A stretch of DNA of 64,000 bases from Simmondsia chinensis (taxonomy: Eukaryota; Streptophyta; Magnoliopsida; Caryophyllales; Simmondsiaceae): contig JAGTTD010000009.1 in NCBI GenBank assembly GCA_018398585.1, positions 13,645,193 through 13,709,192 on the forward strand, given 5' to 3'. Below the pieces are notes generated by a model. It made no database searches. It was not told the origin of the DNA and saw only the letters and a list, made by a program, of their open reading frames with translations. The translations under genes were made by a program, and so were the position numbers. Positions 1-10,008 of the stretch are shown piece by piece. Each line of letters opens with the position of its first letter. Position 1 is the first letter of the stretch.

Positions 1-302
1 GCTAGATTAAAAGAATAGATATCATTGCATTATACATGACTCATGTTAGACAGTTACACAAATATTTGTATTTACAGCGTTTTAAAATGGATACGGCCGG
101 TGAACTTCACTTGATTTTAATATATAATGTACTCACTCCACTAAATTACTTTGTCTGAAAAAACAAGTTACAAGGGTCTTGAGTTTTTTCTCGCTGAAGC
201 TTGTCCACCAATGCCCACTGCTAAGTGCATACCTACTAAAAAAGAGCACTACGAACGCTAGCACGGGCTACTGAGTTAGCCAAGTGCTATGTATTAACCT
301 AA
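1..302. other. Left edge, no gene recognised
   Basis: I see no coding or structural signal that I can support here. The stretch lies just before a copia-gag-like fragment and is probably more of the same decayed retroelement. Confidence 0.3.
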
Positions 303-446
303 GTGTCAGAAGTACTCAAGCATCATATGCTTGAGAAGCAAATAGCAGCTAAGATGATTGAACATTTAAGAGAAATGTTTGAGGAGCAATATAATGCAAC
401 GAGGCAAGTAACTCATAAAAAAGTTGCTCAACATGAGGATGTCTGA
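303..446 (+). pseudogene. copia gag-like fragment
   Basis: A short open frame beginning at a GTG reads VSEVLKHHMLEKQIAAKM, followed by a segment of the type HLREMFEEQ. This resembles the middle of plant Ty1/copia Gag (UBN2-type), where a similar L-x-E-M-F-x-E-Q block is common. The frame ends at a TGA and only degraded sequence follows. It lies on the plus strand, opposite to the copia LTR just downstream, so it probably belongs to a different insertion. The assignment rests on a short motif and could be wrong. Confidence 0.35.
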
Positions 447-599
447 TGGAATACCTGTTGAGGACATATCATGAATTAGATGACGTGTTTTTTCTGAATT
501 GGAGGTGGGACGCACAGGTTTAATGCCAAATGCAGTGCCTCATTTAGAAAAGCAACGAAAACGTCGCGTTTCAACTTAGCTCAAAGAACATGTTATTTA

Positions 600-1923
600 A
601 CTTCATACTGCGTGCCATGCGGCGGGTCACGATTCGCCCACGCACGAGCACGTGGATAGCCCCAGGACTGCCTAGCACGCAAACGCATAGGCACAGATCG
701 CGATCCTAGTTTGTGATTCTTCGAATTTTTTTGGTTTTGCTTTGTTTCCCACATGTAATAATTCATCTGGTGAATTTTAATTTCAAGAAGTATTTTATTT
801 TATAATTTTTAATTTTTATGCATCTCATGAATAATATTTGGCAAAATTAAATTTACTCATCTCGTGAATAAAGAATTCATCTCACGAATTCTTTGACATT
901 TTTCCGATGGCAATAAAAATAGAGGCTTGCACAGTTGGTTAAATTAATTACCATCTCATGATAAAATTTAATTACCATTTAATAAGACTTAATTCCACTA
1001 AATAAATCTCACTGTACTCTAGACTTAAATTATTTATTCGATAATTCTCAAATAGACTATATTGATGACAAACACCCCTCCATTAGATGTCCATGACAAA
1101 AAATAATTATAACTACTACCATTAGTTTTCTTACGGCTTCTTTATTAGTTACCAACTTCCCCTTTATCGAATAATTCATTTATACCTGAATATATACATA
1201 GTATAAATTCCAAATGTTAAACACCTAGAACACTTTGGCCAAAGATTCCGATTTATTCTAACACTTGTGAAATAATTAAGGGGACATTTCTATCTCATAA
1301 GAGACTGTAGAATCTATATTGAATACCTAATCCTTGTCACTCTTCATGCCGCTGCCCAGTCTACGTGGGAATTTAGTCATTTGTCTAGACTTTGCTTATA
1401 GTACACCAAAGTAATTAACATTCCAAGCACAAGTCCAGAATACTCTCAGGATTTAGAGTCTTCATTTAAACAGTACAACATGAATCACTCATCTCCAATT
1501 GTAATCTAGAAACAAGTAACTCACATGGTCCAACTCAGTGTGTTAATCTTATTAAACACACCAACCTAACACTTTTCGATCACCATCCACATGACCAAGA
1601 CAAGTCATCTAAAGTGTCGACTCATGATCTTAACAGACAAGTAGTCCAAACTTATCATCGACCACGAGTTATTCAAATAACATTCCATACCATTTGTTCT
1701 AAGTCGATCTATGGGTTAATTTCATTATCCACTTAGAAGAAATATGTAAAATGTAATTTGAGGACTTTGTGCATCTCATGGACGATACTTTAAAGAAAAC
1801 CATATGTAGTGTATATGCTCACTTATACAAATTTAACGAGGAAACAGCTGGAACTTCAATTTTATTCATTAATAAAGTAATATTACAAAATAAATTTGGA
1901 TTTTTGGACACTATTTCCTAACA
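600..1923 (-). mobile_element. copia LTR, minus strand (3' LTR)
   Basis: Read on the minus strand the LTR begins TGTTAGGAAATAGTGTCC at 1923, directly after a purine-rich tract. RNase H-type coding lies immediately upstream on the same strand, so this is the 3' LTR of a minus-strand copia element. A related plus-strand LTR start occurs at 3169. The interior has the AT-rich 'gagatgaat' segments also seen in the LTR at 10009-11621. The far end (about 600) is uncertain: I could not find a matching CA terminus, and the element seems truncated there. Confidence 0.55.
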
Positions 1924-1940
1924 ATCTCCCACTTGTCCTA
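1924..1940 (-). promoter_or_regulatory. polypurine tract of the minus copia element
   Basis: On the minus strand GGACAAGTGGGAGAT sits immediately before the LTR start TGTTAGG. The same GGACAAGTGGGAGATTGTT arrangement precedes the LTR at 10009, as expected for the plus-strand primer of copia reverse transcription. Confidence 0.6.
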
Positions 1941-1959
1941 AATCCAATTTATTACGTAC

Positions 1960-2620
1960 TTTATACCCATTCCTTTCATGTATGATTCAAAGGTCTACTG
2001 AGTCAAATCTTTGTGAAGTTAATTACTCTATCTAAACCAACATGCCTCCTTTGCAGCTTCTAAAGTTTTAACGTATTCAGTATCCATGGTGGATTTAGCA
2101 ATACAAGACTACTCGACACTCCTCCCACTAATGGCTACTCCTCCAAAGGTAAAGACATATCCAGACATCAAATGTCCGGCATCTCTATCTAACTTGAAGT
2201 CTAAATCAATATAGCCAACTGGAACCAGCTCGTCACTTTGAAAGATCAGCACATAATCTCTAGTTCCTCTCAAGTAGTTAAGAATATGCCTCACTGCCCC
2301 CCAATGCATCAGAACAGGGTCAAATTGACATACATGAGGCTTCGCACTGCCAAAGCATATGGAACATTCCTCATCTGCTCATCCTCTTGACATGTCGTAG
2401 GACATTGCTCTAAAGAAAGAGGGACCCCATGCCTGAAAGATAGAAGCCCTTACTTAGAGTCCTCCATGCGATACCTTGACAACATCTTTTCAATGTAAGT
2501 GGCTTGAGAAAGATCCAACATCCTACTCTTACGATCTCACAAAAGCTTAATCCCAAGAATATAGCTGGCTTCTCTTAAGTCCTTAATATCATCCCCACTG
2601 AATCTTAGAAAAGTAATCTA
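1960..2620 (-). pseudogene. copia RT C-terminus and RNase H remnant
   Basis: The minus strand encodes the end of a Ty1/copia polyprotein. Between 2520 and 2461 it reads LDLSQATYIEKMLSRYRME, the conserved segment after the copia RT active site. Between 2309 and 2109 it reads AVRHILNYLRGT followed by GYIDLDFKLD and SGYVFTFGGVAIS, the RT/RNase H junction with the SGYVF signature. Stops and a frameshift separate the pieces (around 2310-2330), and the 5' two thirds of pol are absent. The polypurine tract and LTR follow in the expected order. Confidence 0.7.
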
Positions 2621-2639
2621 ACTCAAACAAGTAGGGAAA

Positions 2640-3055
2640 GTGATAGTTACCTTCCGTGAAGTCAGCTGATCCTGATCAGAATTAGGAGCTTGGCTGTCGC
2701 TGCAAGGGTTCTCTGATGGGCCATTGAGTAGCAGCAGACGATGATTGCGAATGACCGACAACTTGGAGATCGGATGTTTTGTTTTTGGGGGGGGGGGGGG
2801 GGGGGGGGGGGTGATTGTTAGTTGTTGATAACGCCAATGATCGACCCCATCTCAAGAGACAATCTAGTCATTTGCTACTGTAATTCCGCCATTTTAGAAT
2901 TCGAATCGTTCTGTCACGTTGTGAATGCCAATTGAAGTTCTTCGTTCTATTCTAAGAATGATGATTGGAGGCTCTCTTCCATTTCTCTAATGGCAGATTG
3001 AGATCTGGTGTTATCAGCCACGGAAGAAAGCTGAGGCTCATCAAATCTGATACCA
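2640..3055 (-). pseudogene. gypsy leader and gag N-terminus remnant
   Basis: On the minus strand an ACTGGTATCAGATTTGAT sequence near 3054-3037 resembles a tRNA-Met primer site followed by a leader. About 30 bases later a frame reads VADNTRSQSAIREMEESLQ, then continues with several stops. This is the style of the gypsy Gag N-terminus seen intact at 32263-31835 (MAEGTRSTTEFRQVDETL). The frame is lost near a run of 25 G (2787-2811), and no further gag follows. It is a small piece of a minus-strand gypsy element lying between two copia fragments. Confidence 0.4.
2787..2811 (+). repeat. poly-G homopolymer, 25 bases
   Basis: An uninterrupted run of 25 G preceded by T and A. It is one of three G/C homopolymers longer than 20 bases in the window (see also 16058-16101 and 62918-62938). 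Confidence 0.95.
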
Positions 3056-3168
3056 GTTTATAGCAATGAAATGAGATTATAATCCAATTTAACAATCCAA
3101 TCCATAATCAATACAACCATACAATAAATTCACAAATTGGACCAACTTAAAATGTATATCCTATCAGT

Positions 3169-3634
3169 TGTTAGGAATAGTGTCTCGAAAATTCAAATTT
3201 GTCCTGTAAATGTTATTTTAATAATGAATAAAATTGAAGTTCTAATCGTTTCCTTGTTAAATTTGTGTAAGCGAGCACATATACTACAATTGATTTTCTT
3301 TTTATTAACATAACACCCATGAGATAGGTGTAGTCTTCAGACTACAATTTGCATGCCATTTCTAAGCGTTTTATGAGATTAACCCACATATAGACTTGGA
3401 ATAACTAGTATGCATTGTTGTTTGAAAAACTTGCAGTCAAAGACAAGTTTGGACCACTTGTATGCTAATACTATAAAGTGACACTTTAGATGACTTGTCT
3501 TGGTCATGTAGATGGTGATCCAAAAGTTGTAGGTTGGTGTGTTTAATTAGATTAATACATTGAGTTGGACCATGTGAGTTGCTTATTCCTAGACTATTAT
3601 CGGAGATGAGTTATTTATGTTGTACTATTTGAAC
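3169..3634 (+). mobile_element. truncated copia LTR, plus strand
   Basis: The segment begins TGTTAGGAATAGTGTC and matches, in the same order, the minus-strand LTR at 1923 downward, including the segment about GACTTGTCTTGGTCATG and the 'ggagatgagtt...atgttgtact' part. It stops abruptly at about 3634, where minus-strand gypsy pol begins, so only about 465 bases of LTR remain. Confidence 0.6.
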
Positions 3635-5336
3635 GACACTGGAGGGTGTGACAAAGATAATGCTAGCACCTACCCCCCTTCGATTTGCTGCTGCATCAAA
3701 ATACAGTTGCCACAAAATCGCCTCTACATGGAGTACTTCCTCATCTGGCAAGTCATTTGGCAATTGTTTGCCATCAGGAGCCGAATATGGTGCTAAGAAA
3801 TCAGCTATAGCTTGCCCTTTTATAGCTTTTTGTGGCACAAACTTTATGTCAAATGGGGCTAACAACACTGCCCACTTAGCTAATCGCCTTGGCAACATTG
3901 TTTTCGATAAGATATACTTTAGCGAGCTCACCTTTGATATCAAGATAACTGAATGAGACATAAGATAATGCCTCAATTTCTGTACAGCGAACACCAATGC
4001 TAGGCAAATCTTTTTGATAGATGAATAGTTATGTTTTTCCCCCACTAACATTCTACTGATATAATAAAGGGCATTTTCTTTTGCTTCATCATTCTTTTGT
4101 GCCAACATCGCTCCAAGGGATCGCTCTAATGCAACAGTGTACAATATCAACGGTCTTCCTTAAAGACGTGCCATTAGGATAGGCAACTATAGCATATATT
4201 TTTTATGCTATTGAGTGCATTTTGACAAGTTTGGTCCCAAACAAAGGGGACATCTTTCTTCATCAACCTAGTGAGAGGTTGGCATCTCCCTGACAGATTT
4301 GAAATGAAGCGTCTGATATAGGCTATTCTTCCTTGCAGACCACGAAGTTCCCATAAATTTCTTGGATGAGACATCTCCACCATAGTTTTTATCTTGTTAG
4401 GGTCAACTTTAATTCCTCGGTGTCTAGCCACAATGCCGAGAAATTATCCAGATGTGACTCCAAATGCTAATTTTAACGGATTCATCTTCAACTGATGTTC
4501 TCGAAGTCGGCTGAATATTGTCCTTAAGTCATCGAGGTGATTTTCCCTATTTTTGGTCTTCACAACCAAGTCATCAACATAAGACTCAACAACTTTATGT
4601 AGTATGTCGCCGTAGATGATAGTCATGGCTCTTTAATAAATTGCTCCAACATTCTTTAAGCCAAAGGGCATCACAGTGTAATAGTAGACTCCTTGTAGTG
4701 TGCGAAAATCAGTTAACTTTTCGTCTGCTGGGTCCAATTTGATTTAGTTGTAACCAGAGAAACCATCCATAAATGATAATGTCCTAAACCTTGTGGTTGC
4801 ATCTACCAAGAGTTTGTGATTGGTAACAGGAATTCATCCATAAGACATGCGTCATTCAAGTCTTAGAAATCCACACATATGCGAAGTGTCCCATTCTTCT
4901 TTCTCACCGGCACAATGTTCGCCAACCGTGACGGGTATTGGACTTCAAGAATAAAACCGGCCTCTATTAATTTGTCTACCTTAGCTTTTATTTGAACAAT
5001 CAAGTTGGGTCAAAAGCGTCGCTGCAATTCTTTCTTTGGTGTTGTGTATTTGGATACAGCCAACTTATTCACAGCCATGTTTGGATCCAAGCCGGGCATA
5101 TCTTGGTACCCCCAAACGAACACATCTCTGTATTCATGAAGTAGCCTTTCATACTGCATCTTTTCCTTGGGAGACAATAGGGTGCTGACAAAAATTGGTT
5201 TCAGATCCTCATCAGTTCCTAGGTTAATTTCTTGAAGCTCGATGATAGTTGCTTGGCCTTTATCCTCTAATTCTCGTGGAGCTGACTCAACTAGTTCAAT
5301 GTAGTCCTGTGGAGGCTTTTGGACATCTGGAGTCAC
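3635..5336 (-). pseudogene. Tat-type Ty3/gypsy pol remnant (RT, RNase H, aRNH)
   Basis: The minus strand carries a gypsy polymerase region in order. At 5336-5010 there is a pre-RT segment including DVFVWGYQDMPGLDPNMAV and KKELQRRF. RT fragments follow; at 4626-4444 the catalytic box reads SYVDDLVVKTKNRENHL. The connection region is at 4431-4174 (GLQGRIAYIRRFISNLSGR). RNase H is at 4150 downward. Last is WQLYFDAAANRRGVGASI, the extra archaeal-type RNase H typical of the Tat lineage. Several stops and frameshifts break RT between 5009 and 4627. Gag, protease and integrase are missing, and the 3' side is cut by a copia LTR at 3634. The adjacent LTR fragment (5459-6060) matches the long LTR family of this window. 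Confidence 0.8.
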
Positions 5337-5458
5337 ATGATCTTCTTGTTGAGACTAGCTTAATTCATTGAATTTAATCTTGTCATGTATGGCGTTACAT
5401 GATAGTCCACCTTGGGATAAGATGAGGTAGGAACAAGACTTGAATCTCTCATAATCTG
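5337..5458 (-). other. short spacer between LTR fragment and pol
   Basis: Only about 120 bases separate the LTR fragment from the pre-RT region on the minus strand, so gag and protease have been deleted. I see nothing else here. Confidence 0.4.
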
Positions 5459-5603
5459 TTGTCTACGAAATGAGCAAAAACTACATGTTATAGGTTAACC
5501 TTAACCTGATCATGGCTGTTTTAGAACTATGTTTGATTTCCTACGTAACCAACATTATTTGTAGAAATTTTCATAGTTTTAAATACTAGCGTTTATAGGT
5601 GGT

Positions 5604-5846
5604 TAAAAAAAAAAAGCAACGTTCCCAATGCCCTAAAGGCTTTCGCCTAAGCAGGGTATGAGAGGGTGGATTTACGCAACCTTCCCCCCAACCAGAAGAG
5701 AGGTTGTTTCCAAGAACTCTCAACTTGAAGGGTGCAACACAAGTATGTCATAGGAGGTCACTCATCTTGGTACTACTCTCGCCCAAGCACGCTTAACTTC
5801 GGAATTCTAATGGGATCCGGTGCTTGCGTGTTGGAACACTCTTAGG
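5604..5846 (-). mobile_element. SINE with a 5S rRNA head
   Basis: A 243-base insertion lies between near-identical 17-base target duplications, TAGCGTTTATAGGTGGT (5587-5603) and TAGCCTTTATAGGTGGT (5847-5863), inside the LTR fragment. On the minus strand the first 119 bases are colinear with plant 5S rRNA. They are followed by a body with the plant SINE tail style (TTGGAAACAACCTCTCTTC, then GGTTGCGTAAATCCACCC, then GGGCATTGGGAACGTTGC) and a tail of 11 T. The long duplications, the simple tail and the Pol III-type head fit target-primed retroposition of a SINE. 5S-headed SINEs are known from fish and fruit bats. I infer that this is a plant counterpart, possibly a chimera of 5S RNA with an existing tRNA-type SINE tail. 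Confidence 0.7.
5728..5846 (-). pseudogene. 5S rRNA-derived sequence (SINE head)
   Basis: On the minus strand the core reads AGCACCGGATCCCAT, then AAGTTAAGCGTGCTTGGGCG, AGAGTAGTACCAAGATGAGT and GACCTCC, and ends GTGTTGCACCCTT. These cover the A box, the intermediate element and the C box of the internal 5S promoter. The length (119) is that of a full 5S gene. The first 20 or so bases diverge most, and there are substitutions along the rest (for example AGATGAGT where plants usually have GGATGGGT). It is a single copy inside an insertion with target duplications, not part of a 5S tandem array. Confidence 0.85.
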
Positions 5847-6060
5847 TAGCCTTTATAGGTGGTATTTATAAAAGTTACATGTTATATGTTAACCTTAAAT
5901 TATTATGGGTGGATCTATACGAATATGAAAATGTTCAAAGTTATAGTGTTTATGGTTCAAATTAGAGCAGGCCCAAAAATGGGTGTCATGATAATATAAG
6001 TCAAAAAAAAAAAAAAAAGAATCTATTTGAACATAGACCGAATAGTTGTTGAGCCCAACA

Positions 6061-6320
6061 TAAATTAAATATAAAAAAAAATTTTAATTAAAATATTCTA
6101 AATAAAAAATAATTAATAAAAAAAAGAAGGTAAAAAAAGGCTCACATAATGATCGAGGTTACTCAAAACATCCCTCCTAGGGGTGTAAACGAGCCAAGTC
6201 GGGCCGAGCACCATCTTGTTTGAATTCGAGTTCGATATGCGTTAACGAGTTTGAGTTCGAGCCGAGCTTTAAACGAGCTTTCAAATCTATGTTCGAACTC
6301 GGTTCAATAAAGAACAATTA
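6061..6320. other. AT-rich spacer and a hAT-like GC-rich end
   Basis: 6061-6175 is AT-rich filler. From 6178 a GGGGTGTAAACGAGCC start, followed by repeated GAGCC/GAGTTCGA words, resembles the end of another plant hAT-type transposon. Only one end is visible and no duplication could be paired, so this is tentative. Confidence 0.3.
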
Positions 6321-9283
6321 TAGTGGTGGCCACGACCCGGCCAGCCCGGCACTGTAGCGGGACGGGTCGGGCCGGAGGGGTTCCACCCTGGCCCGGGCCC
6401 ACTACAGTGTTGGCCAGGCCCGCTTTTTTTACATAAATAAAAAAAATAATTTAAATAATACAAAGTCGTTTTGTACTAAAATTATTGTATTCATTGATAA
6501 ATAATTTGAGATACAAATATATTTTTTTTGAAGCACTAATAATGTTAAATATACATGTTCAAAAAAAATAATGCTAAATATATGTAATAAAATAAAATAT
6601 ACAATAAGTAATGGTAAATATCTTATCAAAAAAATAATGGTAAGTAAATAACGTAACAAATACAAGTACAAATACAATGCAGTTGGGGCCTAATATTTAA
6701 AAGTACAAATTTGTTTATCAAAAAATACAAAGTTTGATATATGGGGGGTGCGATCGTCTTTTGACGTAAATATTTAAAAGTAAATAATTGACATACAAAA
6801 GTGTTGATATCAGTCGCCTAGGGGGGTTTCTACGCCATTATTTGACCTATCAGTTGTGCGGTCGTCTTCTTCATCGCTCGATGAATCCAGCTTCATTGAT
6901 CTCTTGCCTTAGCTAGCAGCCAATCCTTCAAGCCCACGGACATCTCCAAGCTTGACGGTGATAGCTTCGTCCTCTTCGTTCCAAGCAACCTGCCACAAAG
7001 ACTGAAAGCACACTCCGATGCTACTGAAGACACCGGACAACTTAGTATATCACGTGTCATGGTGGGAAGCACAGGATACTAGGCTTGGTTTGTGTTCCAC
7101 CATTGTAAAAGGTCAAAATGCGGGTTGGTCGGCGGCCCGAAAATATGAACCAACGGTGTCCGCAAATAATAATCTATCTCGTCACATGACGTGGGGGCTA
7201 CTGTGTGCGTAAATTGCTCCAACAGCTTCCATGAATATGACGTGTGTGAGCTACTTCCACTAGATGTGAAAGATCCTACTGCAGCAGTACTAGGATTATT
7301 GGACCCTAATTTACAGGAATATTGAGAAAATAAACTATATAAGTCGTTATCGACATCGGCAATGAAAGTGTCGATATTAAGACTGGAATGCAAATATTTG
7401 AAAAAATGTTGGCAAAACAAGTTTAAACCCCACGTTTACAACAAGGGTCTAAAATAGTTGCCAAGCAGTATGCAAGAGGCAGTTCAGAATAATATTTGGC
7501 AAACCTTTATTTCATTGCCTTAATCGATTCGAACAAAATGGGGTTGGATTCATTATCCACCATCCAATTGACAATATCAAGCAATCTTGATATTGCTTGA
7601 GGCATGGTCGGATAGTAGCAACCTGAAAAAAATGTTGTTGCCTCTTTAAACATATGCTAAAAAAGTTGCAAATTTGATCTATTGTCTCCCAATTTATACC
7701 GGCCAGGTTGTAATCGCTCCATTCTGTACGATTTTCCTGGGTGAATTCCATCAAAACGTCTTTGTATGGTAGAATGCGCTCTAACATTTCTACCGTAGAC
7801 GACCACCTAGTTTGGGAGTCTAATTTGAATTGTTTATATTCTATATTATGCAACCTACATAAATTTCTAAATCTTCTTTTTCTAGTGCCGGAAGATTTAA
7901 TAGATATTATTACAGATCTTAAGGTGGTAAGGGATACTTTTATAAGATCTAAACTATCCATTACCATTAAATGCAAAATGTGACAAATGCAACGAATATG
8001 GGAACACTTCCCACCTAACATGGGTCTCATTTGCCTAAATAATATGTGACGGATGCAGTGTTATTGGTAGCATTATCGAACGTAATACTGAAGATACGTC
8101 GCTCTATGCCCCAGTCGTGAACTGCCGACATAATCGCACTCGTAATTACCTCGGTAGTGTGGGGGCAATCTAAAAGTCCAAAATAAATTATTGTCTTTTG
8201 GAGGATGAAGGATTCATCGGTCCAGTGTGCCGTTATGCACATATAAGATTGGCCGGGTTTCGATGTCCATACGTCCGACATCAACGAGAACATGCTCGTG
8301 TTCGTCGCAAAAAGTGTTAAGACCTTAGCTTTCATCCCGTGGTACAACGTAAAAGCGTCCCACTTTACGGTGTTCCGAGGAATCCTAACAATGACGGGGT
8401 TCACATTTTGTTGGAGGTAGTTGACGAAATATGGGTTTTCGCCGGTATTAAAAGGACTTTCACTCAAAATTATATATTTAGCTAGCCCCTTTTGGTTGCT
8501 CTATTGAGAGAACCTAAAATTAGCAAGTGCACCGGTCACTTGCTGTACTAGACGTTGTTGGCTCTTATCTGGGTATTGCTCGGGGTGGCACCTAAGTATA
8601 TGTCTGTTTAATGTGCCCGTCCCACTGCCAGGTTGATAGTTAAAATCCCTAGCTGGGTCACATAATTTACAAGTTGCTTTATTAGTTATCTTATTAAGGG
8701 TAAAGTGCTTCCATACCTCACTAGTTGTACTCCTACTAGCACCGGTATTAGTTTCAGGCTGGGCTTCGGTGGTGAGCGTGGGTTCCTCATCAGTTTGTGA
8801 GTCTCCAACTCTATCACCACCTGACTCATGATAATCTTCTTATTGTGAAAAGTCATAATCGATGCTATCATCAGTGTATGGGGGTGATGGGTCTAGCTGT
8901 ATAAAAGCTCGTTCTTCAGCATTAAGTAAGACAATTATACTCCTTTTAGGGATTCTGGGTAGCCGAGAAGAGCTAGAACTAGCACGACTGGCTCCAGAGG
9001 ATGATGAAGAGTTATGTGCCATATTAGTATAAGTGATTAGTATTTATAAAATGTAAGTAGTAATGCAAATTAAATAACTAAAAATGCCAATCAAATAAAA
9101 TTGCGATACTAAAATTACCAAAACGAAAGAACAATGGAACTTCAGCCAAATACTTTACGAACTTCGAACTTTAGAGCATAATTTTGCAATTAGCAAGGTT
9201 AGAGAAGATGGGAGATGATGAATGTATAGAGAGAGAATAGAGAATTGAAGATTTGGTGAGGAAATGGGTTGGGGAGGTTTAAG
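6321..9283 (-). mobile_element. hAT transposon copy 1, truncated
   Basis: The left terminus TAGTGGTGGCC at 6321 is the same inverted repeat that bounds the complete hAT at 25726-28878, followed by the same GC-rich CGGGCC-type subterminal sequence and AT-rich spacer. The interior aligns with the complete copy through 'gaggtttaag' at about 9283, where homology stops. The right terminus with its GGCCACCACTA end is missing, replaced by copia-derived sequence. The coding strand is minus. A target duplication cannot be shown because one end is lost; the left candidate would be 6313-6320. Confidence 0.8.
6850..9022 (-). pseudogene. hAT transposase pseudogene (copy 1)
   Basis: The minus strand starts MAHNSSSSSGASRASSSSSR at 9022, the same start as the better copy at 28394. 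A BED zinc-finger region follows near 8690-8530. The catalytic-core segment is split over 8467-8027 (SDVWTSKPGQSYMCITAHW, GIERRIFSITFDNATNNTAS) and 8030-7512 (GGKCSHIRCICHILHLMV, QTRWSSTVEMLERILPYKD). The C-terminal region is at 7420-6850, including the hAT dimerisation segment near 7060-6900. At least three frameshifts and several stops break it. The residues conserved in the second copy are mostly still readable, so the two copies descend from one family that once encoded a transposase of about 740 residues. Confidence 0.8.
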
Positions 9284-10008
9284 ATGACGTTCTCTGAATA
9301 GTTATCTTGAAAGGTTATGTATATGATACAACCAAACAAATTTGTTTCCAAGAGTCAGGAGCATATAGTATACAAACTGAGGTAGTCTAGTTGTAGACTT
9401 AAATAAGCATCTTGTACACTGAATATGAGATTCGATGAAAGTTAATCAATATAAGTCAATGGTTAGTGAACCATTAGTGTATAAGTGACATAACATGAAA
9501 GTAGAGACTTTACAAGTGTTGTATATAGATGGCATTCTACTCATTGAGAACAGTGTAGAATTGTTATGAGCTATTAAGTTTTTTATCATCCCGTCAGTTA
9601 ATTAAAAAGTGAAAGACCTAAGATAAACTAACTATGTTCTTGGGGTCAAGCTTTGGCGAGATTCAAAAGAAACGATGTTGGACTTATCATGGGTCATTTG
9701 TTTTAAAAGGGAGTTTAGAAGTTTGACATCAAAATTTCTCTTTATCCTTAAAGTGGGAGTCATTTGATAGTGAAGAATGAAGTAGTCTTGTATTGCTTAC
9801 TTCGTTATGGAAGTCTAGTACTTGACAACTAGGGAGCTGTTGAGTAGATTAGTTGACTCAAAAGGTTCCTAGTACATGAAAAAATGTGAGCAAAAGAATG
9901 AGATAGTAACAAATTTGTATCAGTTAAAATTTATAGTTAAAGTGTTGAAAGATCCCTAGGGGATAGTTATGCAATGCAGGCTATTGGGTTTTAGGACAAG
10001 TGGGAGAT
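9284..10008 (+). other. 3' internal tail of a copia element
   Basis: Non-coding sequence leading to the tract GGACAAGTGGGAGAT (about 9994-10008) and then an LTR start. By position it is the untranslated 3' part of a copia element whose coding part is gone. It abuts truncated hAT copy 1 without a visible duplication, so a deletion or recombination joined them. Confidence 0.45.

Larger units (their letters stand above)
5459..6060 (-). mobile_element. fragment of the long (family C) LTR, minus strand
   Basis: The reverse complement matches the ends of the long LTRs at about 30170-30324 and 33300-33484: the 'gaaccataa...aactttgagcattttcata...ggtccacccat' stretch, then 'taacatgtaa', 'taccacct' and 'ctagtatttaaaa'. 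It is split by a SINE at 5604-5846. The likely LTR terminus is near 5459, but the usual TTCATGCTCAACA end is not intact. Confidence 0.6.

Noticed and set aside
5728..5846. Functional 5S rRNA gene
   Set aside because: It is a single diverged copy inside an insertion with target duplications and a SINE-type tail, not a member of a tandem 5S array.
5604..5846. Solo LTR of a Cassandra element (which also carries 5S sequence)
   Set aside because: A 17-base duplication and a T-run tail fit target-primed retroposition. Cassandra LTRs would show TG...CA ends and a 5-base duplication.
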